From positions 1-24,888 of the forward strand of contig JALPXQ010000009.1 in assembly GCA_023271515.1 (NCBI GenBank): a DNA stretch of 24,888 nucleotides, read 5' to 3'. Position 1 is the stretch's first letter; every line of letters starts with the position of its first letter. The position numbers and the translations under genes are program-made. This DNA is from Dehalococcoidia bacterium (GTDB taxonomy: Bacteria > Chloroflexota > Dehalococcoidia > SZUA-161 > SpSt-899). The notes below the pieces were generated by a model. That model made no database searches, was not told the origin of the DNA, and saw only the letters and a list, made by a program, of their open reading frames with translations. Positions 14,935-23,143 of the stretch are shown piece after piece.

Positions 14935-16119
14935 TCAGGCCAGTCTGGCGATCTCCCTGAAGAACTTGCGCTCGATCACCCAGGTCCTCTCTCCCTCGGG
15001 AATTTCCCCAGCATGGTCGCGAGGTAAGAATTCCAAGTGCCAGGCAAGAAACCCTGGCCTCCCGAATCGTTCCCATAGTTCACCAAGGTTCTTTAAATCA
15101 TCAAGAGGGGATTCGTCACCATACAAGGCAACCCCATCTTGCGTGACTATAGCCGCTCCCTTCTCTCCGTCCCAAAAACTAGGGGGATCAAAGCTAAAGG
15201 CCTTCTTATTATCCCCGACGATGTCCATAAAGAGGAGGAATGAGATAAACTCACTCCTCCCCTTGTTTTCCCAAGATTCGGCGATTTCCTTAAAGATGTC
15301 AGGGAGAGGATGCACCGCCTTTGGCTTACGACTACAGATTCTCGCAAGATCCTCAAAGCTGGGTTTCTGTTCAATGCCAAGCTTACCCTGAATCGACATG
15401 AACCCTGAGAGGCCAACGAATTTCCCCAGAAGTCTCTCCTCTTCTTTCCAGATGTGCACCAAGGGATTGAAGCCTTCGGCCCCGTGCTGGAGGGGGATGA
15501 GCATGAATCCATTGCTCCCAAGCTGCTCAGCCCAGCGCGGGGAGACGTCAGGGCAACCAACGGTGGCGATGACGCGATCATATGGCGCATTCTCAGGGAA
15601 GCCTTCGGCACCATCCGTGGCGATCACCTCGATCTCAGCGTAGCCAGAGGCCTGAAGAAGCCTTCTCGTCTGCTCCACAACGTCATCTTGAATGTCAATC
15701 GTTGTAATGTGCCCGGTGCTGCCAACGATCTCCTGCATCAGAGCGGCGTTGTATCCCGTCCCGGCCCCGATCTCTAAGACATTCATCCCCTTTTTAAGCT
15801 CTAACAACTCTAGCATATTGGCTACGAGGGTTGGCTCGGAGCTAGAGCTGGGTGGATTGACCCGGGTAGACAGAGGCCGCATTGAATAGATGATCTTTAA
15901 CAGCTCAAGATCTGGCTTGCGTGGATCAAACTTTCTTTTGGCAAGCCGCCATCCCTCACACTCGAACTCCCCCTTATCGTCCTTTAGATAGACCCATTCC
16001 ACAAGCTTATGCCGCTCAACCCGGGAAAAGGCGCACTCGACCTGCCTGGTCTTGATCGCCCCTCTCTCCTTGAGCTCCTTGACGTACTGTCTTACCATAT
16101 CTGAAACTACTTGTGCCAT
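14935..16119 (-). CDS. Long PCMT-like (protein-L-isoaspartate) methyltransferase
   Basis: A 394-residue SAM-dependent methyltransferase. The PCMT core lies at about residues 75-235: the SSSSEPTLVA segment (92-101, equivalent to the ISQP-type motif), VLEIGAGTGYNAAL (114-127, SAM loop), ITTIDIQDDVVEQTRR, ATDGAEGFPENAPYDRVIAT and FMLIPLQHG. The first ~70 residues and the last ~160 (SFEDLARICSRKPKAV onward, ending in WVIERKFFREIARLA) are outside the standard enzyme of ~210 residues. ATG 16119 has GGAGG 8 bases upstream; ATG 16134 overlaps that ribosome site and is rejected. Classical PCMT repairs damaged Asp/Asn residues, but extended relatives modify peptides, so the substrate is open. It follows fabF on the same strand after a repeat-bearing gap of 108 bp. 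Confidence 0.85.
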   Translation of the reverse strand: MAQVVSDMVRQYVKELKERGAIKTRQVECAFSRVERHKLVEWVYLKDDKGEFECEGWRLAKRKFDPRKPDLELLKIIYSMRPLSTRVNPPSSSSEPTLVANMLELLELKKGMNVLEIGAGTGYNAALMQEIVGSTGHITTIDIQDDVVEQTRRLLQASGYAEIEVIATDGAEGFPENAPYDRVIATVGCPDVSPRWAEQLGSNGFMLIPLQHGAEGFNPLVHIWKEEERLLGKFVGLSGFMSIQGKLGIEQKPSFEDLARICSRKPKAVHPLPDIFKEIAESWENKGRSEFISFLLFMDIVGDNKKAFSFDPPSFWDGEKGAAIVTQDGVALYGDESPLDDLKNLGELWERFGRPGFLAWHLEFLPRDHAGEIPEGERTWVIERKFFREIARLA

Positions 16120-16200
16120 GATGATTACCTCCATTTCAGGGGATACCGAAGCTGTCCTCTTGCACCGGACTCTTCAGACGAATTTGAAGGCACAAGATCA

Positions 16201-16219
16201 TCAGGAGGATTCTCCCCCT
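16201..16219. repeat. Second copy of the CAGGGGGATTC hairpin repeat
   Basis: CAGGAGGATTCTCCCCCTG is a near copy of the element at 7394-7412 with one arm mismatch. It lies just past the fabF stop, where it could also act as weak transcript punctuation. Confidence 0.65.
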
Positions 16220-16227
16220 GGCGGTCT

Positions 16228-17478
16228 TCACTCCTCAAACCTTCGGAAGACCAGACAGGCGTTCTGTCCCCCAAACCCAAAGCCATTGGAAAGCGCTACC
16301 CTAACGTCTCTCTTGCGAGCCGCATTGGGCACGTAATCGAGGTCGCATTCCGGGTCAGGGGTTTCATAGTTGATGGTTGGATGGACAATTCCCTCGTTGA
16401 GCGTCTTCACACAGGCAATGGCCTCCACCCCGCCCGCCGCCCCCAGGAGATGCCCGATCATCGACTTGGTGGAACTGATGGCTACCTTATAGGCATGGTC
16501 CCCAAAGAGTTTCTTTATTGCCCGGGTCTCGGAGACATCATTTAGAGGGGTTGATGTGCCGTGAGCATTGATGTAATCGACGTCGCCGGGGGCCAGTCCC
16601 GCATCTGCAATCGCCAGTCGCATGGCCCGCATGGCTCCATCCGGATCGATAGCTACCGCATGATAGGCATCGGAGGAGATACCGAATCCTGCTATCTCAG
16701 CCAGAATCGGAGCACCGCGACTCAGGGCATGTTGGAGACTTTCCAGGATGAGCACCCCCGCTCCCTCAGCGGGAACGAATCCGTCTCGATTAGCATCGAA
16801 GGGACGGCTGGCTTTAGTGGGTTCTTCGTTGCGGCCGGTCAGTGCCTTCATTACGGCAAAACCAGCGATGCCGATCGCCGTTATCCCCGCCTCGGTGCCT
16901 CCGGCGACCATCACCTCAGCGCTGCCCCGCCGTATGATCTCCGTCGCCTCGCCGATGGCCTGGGTGGCGGCGGCACAGGCCGTTGTCACCGTAGAAATGT
17001 ATCCCTTAAGTCCAAAGGCAATGCTTACGTGGCCGGCAGCCAGATTGGTCAGAATTATGGGCATGAAGAAGGGGTTTACCCGCATCCCTCCCTTGGCCGT
17101 CAGTACTTGGCAGCCATCTTCGATCTCAGGCAGCCCTCCAATACCACTGCCCAGGTATACTCCCAGCCGCTCCGGGTCCTCTTTGGGCAGATCGAGCTTG
17201 GCATCCTCTATAGCCATTCTCACGGCGGCTACCGCAAACTGGCTGAACCGACCCATGTGTCGTGCCTCTTTGCGCCCCATAAAATTTACCGGGTCGAAGC
17301 CCTTCACCTCGCCGGCGACCTTGCAGGACAGGTCAGAAGAGTCAAAATGGGTGATTGGCCCGATACCCGACCTCCCCTCTACCAATCCCTGCCAGTATTC
17401 GCTAACATTGAGCCCCAGGGGCGTTACCGCCCCCAGCCCGGTAACGACAACCCGGTTTCGGGTTTTTGTGTCTTTCAT
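16228..17478 (-). CDS. fabF: 3-oxoacyl-ACP synthase II (KAS II)
   Basis: Condensing enzyme of type II fatty-acid synthesis, 416 residues, cytosolic. It extends acyl-ACP with malonyl-ACP. The catalytic triad is visible: Cys168 in VTTACAA, His306 in NAHGTSTPLND and His343 in KSMIGHLLGAAGG, with Lys338. The N-terminal VVVTGLGAVTPLG and C-terminal SNGFGFGGQNA are standard. ATG 17478 is preceded by AAAAGGAGG with 5 bases spacing. It lies 15 bp after folC and is clearly co-transcribed; no other fab genes or acyl carrier gene are in the window. A large open frame on the opposite strand (16561-17481) is a shadow of this gene. Confidence 0.96.
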   Translation of the reverse strand: MKDTKTRNRVVVTGLGAVTPLGLNVSEYWQGLVEGRSGIGPITHFDSSDLSCKVAGEVKGFDPVNFMGRKEARHMGRFSQFAVAAVRMAIEDAKLDLPKEDPERLGVYLGSGIGGLPEIEDGCQVLTAKGGMRVNPFFMPIILTNLAAGHVSIAFGLKGYISTVTTACAAATQAIGEATEIIRRGSAEVMVAGGTEAGITAIGIAGFAVMKALTGRNEEPTKASRPFDANRDGFVPAEGAGVLILESLQHALSRGAPILAEIAGFGISSDAYHAVAIDPDGAMRAMRLAIADAGLAPGDVDYINAHGTSTPLNDVSETRAIKKLFGDHAYKVAISSTKSMIGHLLGAAGGVEAIACVKTLNEGIVHPTINYETPDPECDLDYVPNAARKRDVRVALSNGFGFGGQNACLVFRRFEE

Positions 17479-17493
17479 TGAATCCTCCTTTTC

Positions 17494-18813
17494 CTAATGC
17501 GGATAGCGCTCGCCGGATATACCCCTTATTGCTTCGATGACTTCGGCAACGAGGAAGAGCGATCCGGTGGCGCAGATAAGGTCTCGCTTCCCGGCCTCAG
17601 CCAGCGCTTGAGAGACCGCCTGGGCGACGTTTTCTATCGCTTGAGCTTCGACTCCGTGTCGGGCAAATTCTCCGGCTAATGCCTCCGCTGTGGCGGCGCG
17701 GGGGTGTCGGGCGGCGGTGGTTATTACCTTATCGAAGAATGGCGCCAACTCGGCTATTATTGCCGGGGAATCCTTGTCGGCCGAAATCCCCATGACCAGA
17801 ATCGCCCGATCAAACTCGAAGTATCGCTCCAGAGCCTCTCTCAGCCTCCTGGCCGAGTCGTCATTATGAGCGCCGTCGGCGATCAAGAGAGGTTCTTTTG
17901 TGAGAACTTCGACTCTTCCCGGCCAGTAAACGTTGGCCAGCCCGGAGATAATGTGGTCTTTCCCGATATCAAGAGCTTCCAATGCAGCCACCGCTGTGGC
18001 CGCATTCTCGATCTGGTGCTCGCCAAGCAATGGGATGGTAAGGTGGTACTCGCCTTTTCTCCCCCTCACTTCCAGTGATTGGCCGTCGAGGCTTGATTCT
18101 CTTCCCTGCCAGGTTATCTCCTCGCCCCCCATGATGAGTTCGGCCCCTTTCTTGAGGCAAAGTTTGCGGATTACCTTAGCCGCTTCCGCAACCTGGGGAG
18201 AGCTGACTACGGTGACGCCGGGCTTGATGATTCCGGCTTCCTCGGCTGCTATCTGCGGGATGGTATCGCCGAGAACAGCAGTGTGATCCCGGCTTATCGA
18301 GGTGACAACACACACCTCTGAGCTAACCACATTGGTGGCATCCAGTCGCCCTCCCAGGCCCGCCTCCACCACCAGAAAGTCCGCCCTTTGTTTCTGGAAA
18401 TGGTGGAAGGCCATGGCGGTGAGGATCTCGAAGGTGCTGAGTTCTTCTGTCTGGCCTCTATTTGTTGCCTCGATCTCGGGCTTCATCTCAAAGAGAAGCC
18501 CGGCAAATTCGTGCTCCGCGATGAGCTGCCCATCGATTCTTATCCGCTCGCGCATGGTGTGCAGATGTGGAGAGGTGTAGAGTCCGGTTCGGAACCCCGC
18601 AACGGTGAGGGCGGAGGCGATCATCGCTGCGGTGCTCCCCTTTCCCTTTGAGCCGGCGATGTGGACGGTTCTGGTCCCCAGATGTGGTGACCCCAATCGC
18701 CGAAGCAGGTCCTCCATGCGCTGCAGGTCAAACCGGGCGGCGTACCCGAAGCCAGGCCAGCGCTCGTAATCGGTAAAGCTCAAGATGTAATCGAGGGCTG
18801 CTTGATAATTCAT
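17494..18813 (-). CDS. folC: Bifunctional folylpolyglutamate / dihydrofolate synthase
   Basis: A 439-residue Mur-ligase-family enzyme that adds glutamate to dihydropteroate and to reduced folates using ATP. Motifs are the P-loop GSKGKGST (54-61), YTSPHLHTMRERIRIDG, VEAGLGGRLDATNV, SISRDHTAVLGDT, EHQIENAATAVAAL, and the C-terminal domain with WPGRVEVL and IADGAHNDDSARRL. The length is normal. ATG 18813 is placed 9 bases after a TATAAT box, with only GGAG touching the ATG, too close for a ribosome site; the message may be leaderless. fabF follows by 15 bp. Confidence 0.95.
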   Translation of the reverse strand: MNYQAALDYILSFTDYERWPGFGYAARFDLQRMEDLLRRLGSPHLGTRTVHIAGSKGKGSTAAMIASALTVAGFRTGLYTSPHLHTMRERIRIDGQLIAEHEFAGLLFEMKPEIEATNRGQTEELSTFEILTAMAFHHFQKQRADFLVVEAGLGGRLDATNVVSSEVCVVTSISRDHTAVLGDTIPQIAAEEAGIIKPGVTVVSSPQVAEAAKVIRKLCLKKGAELIMGGEEITWQGRESSLDGQSLEVRGRKGEYHLTIPLLGEHQIENAATAVAALEALDIGKDHIISGLANVYWPGRVEVLTKEPLLIADGAHNDDSARRLREALERYFEFDRAILVMGISADKDSPAIIAELAPFFDKVITTAARHPRAATAEALAGEFARHGVEAQAIENVAQAVSQALAEAGKRDLICATGSLFLVAEVIEAIRGISGERYPH

Positions 18814-18822
18814 CTCCGGATT

Positions 18823-18828
18823 ATTATA
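18823..18828 (-). promoter_or_regulatory. -10 box of folC (possible leaderless start)
   Basis: On the minus strand TATAAT (18828-18823), then AATCCGGAG (9 bases), then ATG at 18813. A start 6-7 bases past the box leaves about 3 bases of leader. There is no good -35 box at the expected place. Confidence 0.6.
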
Positions 18829-19072
18829 TCATATCGTGGCCGGAGCAGGGCCCTGATCCGCCGCCACCAAATCGAGACCAAATGGACCCGCAAATAAGAC
18901 CGGTGACCGATTTCAGCGAAGCCGGAGGGCAGGGGATAGAGATTTATATCCCTTCTCAGGAGCATCCTTGGAGAAGATTCAACCCCATGTACCTCAGGAG
19001 AAAAAAGGAGGTACTAGTATAATACTTACAGAGGACATTTCTAATGGGCGTTGACATGGAAGAGACTTGGAG

Positions 19073-19101
19073 TTGACAAAAGCAAGTTCCTGGGTTATAA
19101 T
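19073..19101 (+). promoter_or_regulatory. Perfect consensus sigma-70 promoter of fur
   Basis: TTGACA (19073-19078), exactly 17 bases, TATAAT (19096-19101). The start is expected near 19108, followed by AGGTGA at 19110-19115 as the ribosome site for TTG 19122. Confidence 0.88.
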
Positions 19102-19121
19102 ATGATCGCAGGTGAGATTTA

Positions 19122-19598
19122 TTGGCGATAAGAAACATGGAAGAATCTACATCTCTGCAAATCACACGTAGATCACTGAATACCGCCGGGATGAGGGTTA
19201 CCAATCAGCGCTCCCTGATCATGGAGATTATTCGTCAGGGAGGGGGTCACCTCGACGCCGACGAAATCTACCGCCGGGCCAGGAAGAAGAGATCACGTCT
19301 GAGTTTCTCTACCGTCTACCGCGCCCTGCAGACATTCAAGAAATTGGGTCTGATCGAGGAGCTTCATTTCGATGAGGGGCATCATCATTATGAGGTGAAG
19401 ACATCCGGTGAGCATCACCACCTGGTATGTCTCAGTTGTGGCAAGGTTATTGAATTTCACCAACGCTTGTCTCGTTACATAAAGAGGAATGTTGCTGAGG
19501 CCAAAGACTTTGACATTACTGAGACCGAGGTCCGCGTAAGTGGCTATTGCGTCGAGTGCCGGCAGGGGCGACAGTCTGCCGGCCAGGAAGGCAAGTAG
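19122..19598 (+). CDS. fur: Fur-family metalloregulator
   Basis: A 158-residue Fur/PerR/Zur-type repressor. The winged helix covers about residues 18-85 (MRVTNQRSLIMEIIRQGGGHLDADEIY, then SFSTVYRALQTFKKLGLI). The metal and dimer domain has HHHYE (87-91), HHH (98-100), Cys103/106 (CLSCGKVIEFH) and Cys143/146 (GYCVEC), so the structural zinc site is complete. The TTG start at 19122 is chosen because AGGTGA lies 6 bases before it and no site precedes ATG 19137. Which metal it senses cannot be decided from motifs alone, but feoA and feoB downstream on the same strand favour iron. Its promoter is a perfect consensus, implying strong expression unless repressed. Confidence 0.92.
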   Translation: MAIRNMEESTSLQITRRSLNTAGMRVTNQRSLIMEIIRQGGGHLDADEIYRRARKKRSRLSFSTVYRALQTFKKLGLIEELHFDEGHHHYEVKTSGEHHHLVCLSCGKVIEFHQRLSRYIKRNVAEAKDFDITETEVRVSGYCVECRQGRQSAGQEGK

Positions 19599-19737
19599 TT
19601 TTTTGCCGTGCTTATTGCAAACTATTCGCATATGTCTTGAGCATTAGACGCCTCCGCGTATCGCAGGATTACGTTGAAGCATAGGACATGACCGCTTTAG
19701 GGGGATTCTCTTGTAACAAAGGAGATGATTTAGAATC

Positions 19738-20643
19738 ATGCCAAAGGCTTTGCTTATCTACAACCCTGTATCCGGCAGGGGCCGGGCTCTCACCTCTCTT
19801 GACAATCTGATTGATTATTTTGAGAGCAGGAGTATTGGCATTACACCCTTACAAACGCCATATAGCGAAAAGGTGCTCGCTTCATTGCTGGAACACAGTA
19901 ATTTCCAGTATATTTTTGTTGCTGGTGGAGACGGCACTTTGAATATGGTTTTGAATTCCCTCATGAAATATGAGGCATTTCCGCCGCTGGGGATAATTCC
20001 GGCCGGAACAGCAAATAACCTGGCCAATCACCTGGGATTACCTCCCCTGAATGGCGAAGTGGAGGGCATGAGGTTAAATGGAAGTTCTTTTCTGGATGTG
20101 GGGAAGGCGGCAGATGAGCACTTTCTTACCGCGGCGTTGGGCGGGCATCTAATAGATACGTGGCATAACGTTGACCAGAAACTAAAGAACAAGTTAGGTA
20201 TGCCGGCTTATTATTTTGAGGGAATACTAAAGGGGATAACAGAGATGCCTAAATTGTTTAAGACTGCGGAGATAGAGGTTATGTCTGCCGGAAAAACCAT
20301 ATTTTATGGAGAGGTATTCTTATTCCTGGTTTTCAACGGGAGGGTTGCCGGACGTCTCAATTGCATGGCTCCTAATGCTTCATTAACGGATGGGTTGTTA
20401 GATTGTATTTTTTTCAAGAAATATTCTAGATCTTCTCCGGCAGATTTCTTAAACCTGCTCTACAAAGTGATAACTGGCAACCATATACAAGATGATAATG
20501 TTCTCTACTTGCAGGTGGAAGACCTGTATATTGATGGTCCCTCAGAAGTCGCAACTAGTCTGGATGGGGAAACAGGGCCTTCTCTTCCATGGCAGGTGAA
20601 TGTCCTCCCCGAAAGACTGGAGGTTCTAAAATGGCAGATATAG
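19738..20643 (+). CDS. YegS/DagK-type lipid kinase
   Basis: A 301-residue member of the diacylglycerol-kinase catalytic family (YegS/BmrU). It phosphorylates a lipid such as diacylglycerol, or a related long-chain alcohol, with ATP at the inner membrane face. Motifs are YNPVSGRG at 8-15, GGDGTLNMVLN at 63-73 (nucleotide loop), IIPAGTANNLANHL at 86-99, and the C-terminal SLDGET with the catalytic-type Asp-Gly-Glu. The ribosome site AAAGGAG is rather far (about 13 bases) from ATG 19738. The gene sits between fur and feoA, 139 bp and 20 bp away, an unusual place for a lipid enzyme. By eye its base composition is more AT-rich than leuS or folC, as is feoB's. Confidence 0.88.
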   Translation: MPKALLIYNPVSGRGRALTSLDNLIDYFESRSIGITPLQTPYSEKVLASLLEHSNFQYIFVAGGDGTLNMVLNSLMKYEAFPPLGIIPAGTANNLANHLGLPPLNGEVEGMRLNGSSFLDVGKAADEHFLTAALGGHLIDTWHNVDQKLKNKLGMPAYYFEGILKGITEMPKLFKTAEIEVMSAGKTIFYGEVFLFLVFNGRVAGRLNCMAPNASLTDGLLDCIFFKKYSRSSPADFLNLLYKVITGNHIQDDNVLYLQVEDLYIDGPSEVATSLDGETGPSLPWQVNVLPERLEVLKWQI

Positions 20644-20663
20644 GAAGGAGGCTCATATAGGAT

Positions 20664-20900
20664 ATGGATATCCAATTACTGGAACTGGGTACCGGAAAAG
20701 CAGCAGTGATCAAACAGATAGATGGAGGATACGGCCTAAAGAGGCGACTTACGTCGCTGGGTATCAGGGTTGGCCAGACTGTTCGCCGGGTGGGTTCCGG
20801 GCCTTTCAACGGCCCAATTGTTGTTGAAGTGGATCGAGCCAGGGTTGCCATCGGCAAAGGAATGGCCATAAAGATTTTTGTCGAGGAGTTGCGGGTGTGA
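20664..20900 (+). CDS. feoA: FeoA ferrous-iron transport accessory protein
   Basis: A 78-residue SH3-like protein. The signature is AVIKQIDGGYGLKRRLTSLGIRVGQTV, then GPIVVEVDRARVAIGKGMAIKIFVEEL. It is cytosolic and assists FeoB. The frame ends in GTGA shared with the feoB start (4-base overlap), so the two are translationally coupled. A GGAGG lies 12 bases before ATG 20664, a longer gap than usual. Confidence 0.92.
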   Translation: MDIQLLELGTGKAAVIKQIDGGYGLKRRLTSLGIRVGQTVRRVGSGPFNGPIVVEVDRARVAIGKGMAIKIFVEELRV

Positions 20901-22579
20901 AAATACTTCTGATGGGGAACCCCAATGTAGGCAAGAGTGTTCTGTTTTCCAGGTTAACGGGCGTAAATGTTGTTGCTTCCAATTATCCCGGAACAACGGT
21001 GGAGTTAAAAAGGGGCGCCCTAAAATTTGGGAGTCTCAGTGCAGAAGTAATTGATGTGCCGGGGTCATACACCCTGGACCCCACCAACAAGGCGGAAGAA
21101 GTAGCCGTAGAGATGGTGAAAGAGGGTGATGTGGTCATCAATGTAATTGATGCCACTCATCTGGAGCGCAATCTACATCTAACGCTTGAGCTGCTGGAGC
21201 AAGAAGTTCCGATGGTTGTGGCGCTTAATCTCTGGGATGAAGCTAGACATAAAGGGGTAACAATCGATGTTAAGAGGCTGGAAGAGCTACTGGGCGTTCC
21301 CGTTGTTCCTACGGTTTCGGTAACCGGTGAGGGAATTAAGGAGCTTATTCTGCAAATTCCGGAGGCTAGATCACAACCCCATCAACGCACCGGAGATGAA
21401 AAGTGGACTGAGATTGGAAATATAGTGCGACATGTACAAACCTTAACTCATCGCCATCACACCTTCCGAGAGAGAATAGAGGATGCCGCTATTAGGCCAT
21501 CTACAGGAATTCCCCTGGCTATTGTGGTAGCACTGCTCACCTTTGGAGCAGTGGTGGGGATAGGGATGGGGCTAAGGACATTTGTTTTATTGCCTTTTTT
21601 TGAGAATTTAGTTTTTCCACCCATAAGACATGCTGTTACCGCAGTTATTCCTGAGGGCTTCATACGGGAGATATTGATCGGGCATTTTGGTGTTCTTATC
21701 GATGGTATTGGCTGGCCGCTGGCATTAGTTTTACCTTATCTTCTGGCATTCTATCTTGTTCTTGCTATTCTGGAGGATTCTGGTTACCTGCCGAGATTGG
21801 CTTGTATGCTGGACACACTGTTTCACAAGATCGGTGTTCATGGGGGAGCGGTTATACCATTTCTGCTGGGATTCGGCTGTACCGTTAGCGGCATTCTGTC
21901 AACAAGAATACTGGATACGCGGCGTGAAGGGATTATCGTTGTTGCCCTGATGTGCATGGCTATTCCCTGTGCCGCCCAGACAGGAGCAATTATCGCCCTT
22001 CTGGCAGAAAAATCAATAGTTGCGCTGGTGTTTGTTTACCTGATTGCTTTTCTGTTTATCTTTATCGCCGGGATGGCGCTGAACAAAATGCTTCCGGGTT
22101 CAACGCCGTCTTTTCTTATGGAAATCCCCCCCTACCGCCTTCCCAATACTACTTCGGTTGCCAAAAAGGTATGGATGCACATAAGAACATTTCTTTTTAC
22201 TGCCGTGCCACTTATCGTTTTTGGTGTTTTTATCGCCGGAATCCTCTATGAAAGCGGGGCGCTCTACCACATTGGCATACTGTTGCGACCGGTGGTGGTG
22301 GATCTCCTGGGGTTGCCGGCCGAAGCAAGCGTCTCGCTGATTCTGGGAATTGTGCGTCGGGAGCTGGCCATTACTGCTCTTCTCGGCCTGGGCTTAACAC
22401 TGGGGCAACTGGTTGTGGGGGCAATCGTGGCGCTTTTCTACATCCCTTGTGCTGCGGTTCTCCCGGTGTTAGCGCAGGAATTCGGGCTAAGATATGCGGT
22501 GGTTATCGTCCTGTCAACAATAGTTATCGCCTTCATCATGGGCGGCATGTTAAACGCTGCATTCACTGTGTTCTTATGA
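20897..22579 (+). CDS. feoB: FeoB ferrous-iron transporter (compact form)
   Basis: A 560-residue GTP-dependent Fe(II) importer. The cytosolic G-domain has G1 GNPNVGKS (7-14), G2 near NYPGTT (29-34), G3 DVPG (53-56) and G4 NLWD (111-114). A short linker helix region follows in place of the usual larger helical domain. The membrane part has both Gate motifs: LLGFGCTVSGILSTRILDTR with MAIPCAAQTGAI (Gate 1) and GIVRRELAITALLG with IPCAAVLPVLAQEFG (Gate 2), plus a complete final span. It is shorter than the ~770-residue E. coli protein and has no C-terminal extension, but looks whole. Start GTG 20897 overlaps the feoA stop, with GGAG about 9 bases upstream. Its 3' end overlaps a convergent methyltransferase gene by 6 bp. 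Confidence 0.94.
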   Translation: MKILLMGNPNVGKSVLFSRLTGVNVVASNYPGTTVELKRGALKFGSLSAEVIDVPGSYTLDPTNKAEEVAVEMVKEGDVVINVIDATHLERNLHLTLELLEQEVPMVVALNLWDEARHKGVTIDVKRLEELLGVPVVPTVSVTGEGIKELILQIPEARSQPHQRTGDEKWTEIGNIVRHVQTLTHRHHTFRERIEDAAIRPSTGIPLAIVVALLTFGAVVGIGMGLRTFVLLPFFENLVFPPIRHAVTAVIPEGFIREILIGHFGVLIDGIGWPLALVLPYLLAFYLVLAILEDSGYLPRLACMLDTLFHKIGVHGGAVIPFLLGFGCTVSGILSTRILDTRREGIIVVALMCMAIPCAAQTGAIIALLAEKSIVALVFVYLIAFLFIFIAGMALNKMLPGSTPSFLMEIPPYRLPNTTSVAKKVWMHIRTFLFTAVPLIVFGVFIAGILYESGALYHIGILLRPVVVDLLGLPAEASVSLILGIVRRELAITALLGLGLTLGQLVVGAIVALFYIPCAAVLPVLAQEFGLRYAVVIVLSTIVIAFIMGGMLNAAFTVFL

Positions 22580-23143
22580 GACCCACACAATGATTGTCTC
22601 CTTGCCCAGGGCATGGATTACACGCCGGTGCTCACACTCAAGGCCGAGGCTCTCCGCAGTCAGCCGCGGGTAGAGTAATGTCAACAGTCCCCGGTAGTTG
22701 CGGTAAAGCACGGGTGCTCCTGGCCTCAAGGTTCGCAGGGCTTGGACCACAATTCTCTGCTTGTCGCCTACAACTAAAGATACCCAAACTGCGTCAAAGG
22801 GGGAGCAGTCAATATCCCTGCCGTCTGCCTCCCATACGGTAATACTCTCAGCGTGTGATTGACGAACTACCTGATGAGCTGACCGTACCGCAGCCGGATC
22901 ATAATCGATTGCCTTTACCTGAAACCCCATCTCTGCCAGATAAAGAGCCGTCATAGGCAAGGGGCCACAGCCGATATGAAGCACCATTGCTCCCGGCTTC
23001 AAGGTGATCGACTTCAGCTCTCTCTCCACCAGCCGGCGGTAAAACCGGTCACGGTACCATCTGCCGCACCGGTCACTTCTGGCTCCTAGGTGCTCGATCC
23101 AATTCAATACGACGTTCACCAGAGAAAGCAGTGCGTTTGTCAT
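22574..23143 (-). CDS. Nicotianamine-synthase-like SAM enzyme (short copy)
   Basis: A 189-residue class I SAM-binding enzyme. The SAM loop IGCGPLPMTALYLA (57-70) has the G-x-G-PLP-T form typical of nicotianamine synthases (NAS); it is followed by AIDYDPAAVRSAHQ and an Asp at 110. Later DAVWVSLVVGDKQRIVVQAL and PVLYRNYRGLLTLLYP (144-159) echo the NAS pattern LAALVGM-K...APGA...LRSAHG..FLYP. A YRDRFYRRLVERELKSI helix precedes the core, as in NAS. NAS-type enzymes transfer the aminobutyrate group of SAM rather than methyl, building nicotianamine- or opine-type metal chelators. The similarity is by eye only, and an ordinary methyltransferase remains possible. ATG 23143 overlaps the stop of the preceding membrane-protein gene (ATGA), so translation is coupled. 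It is last gene of the operon and convergent with feoB. Confidence 0.75.
   Translation of the reverse strand: MTNALLSLVNVVLNWIEHLGARSDRCGRWYRDRFYRRLVERELKSITLKPGAMVLHIGCGPLPMTALYLAEMGFQVKAIDYDPAAVRSAHQVVRQSHAESITVWEADGRDIDCSPFDAVWVSLVVGDKQRIVVQALRTLRPGAPVLYRNYRGLLTLLYPRLTAESLGLECEHRRVIHALGKETIIVWVS

Larger units (their letters stand above)
18814..19121. other. Divergent folC / fur intergenic region
   Basis: No gene is seen. Besides the folC -10 box and fur promoter it has an inverted repeat GGGATA...TATCCC (about 18933-18952), direct copies of CTCAGGAG (18955-18962 and 18993-19000), an extra TTGACA at 19051-19056 and a second TATAAT at 19018-19023 with no matching -35 box. I see no classic Fur-box palindrome. 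Confidence 0.5.

Noticed and set aside
16561..17481. Long plus-strand open frame of 306 codons
   Set aside because: It lies fully opposite fabF, which has all catalytic residues and a strong ribosome site; the translated product has no family features. The frame at 16748-17497 is rejected for the same reason.
18933..19101. Fur box in the fur promoter region
   Set aside because: I looked for a GATAATGATAATCATTATC-like palindrome around the promoter and found only a weak GGGATA...TATCCC pair well upstream, which does not fit.
20897..22579. Truncated FeoB
   Set aside because: At 560 residues it is short beside the E. coli protein, but the G-domain, both Gate motifs and the last membrane span are all present, so it is a compact whole protein.
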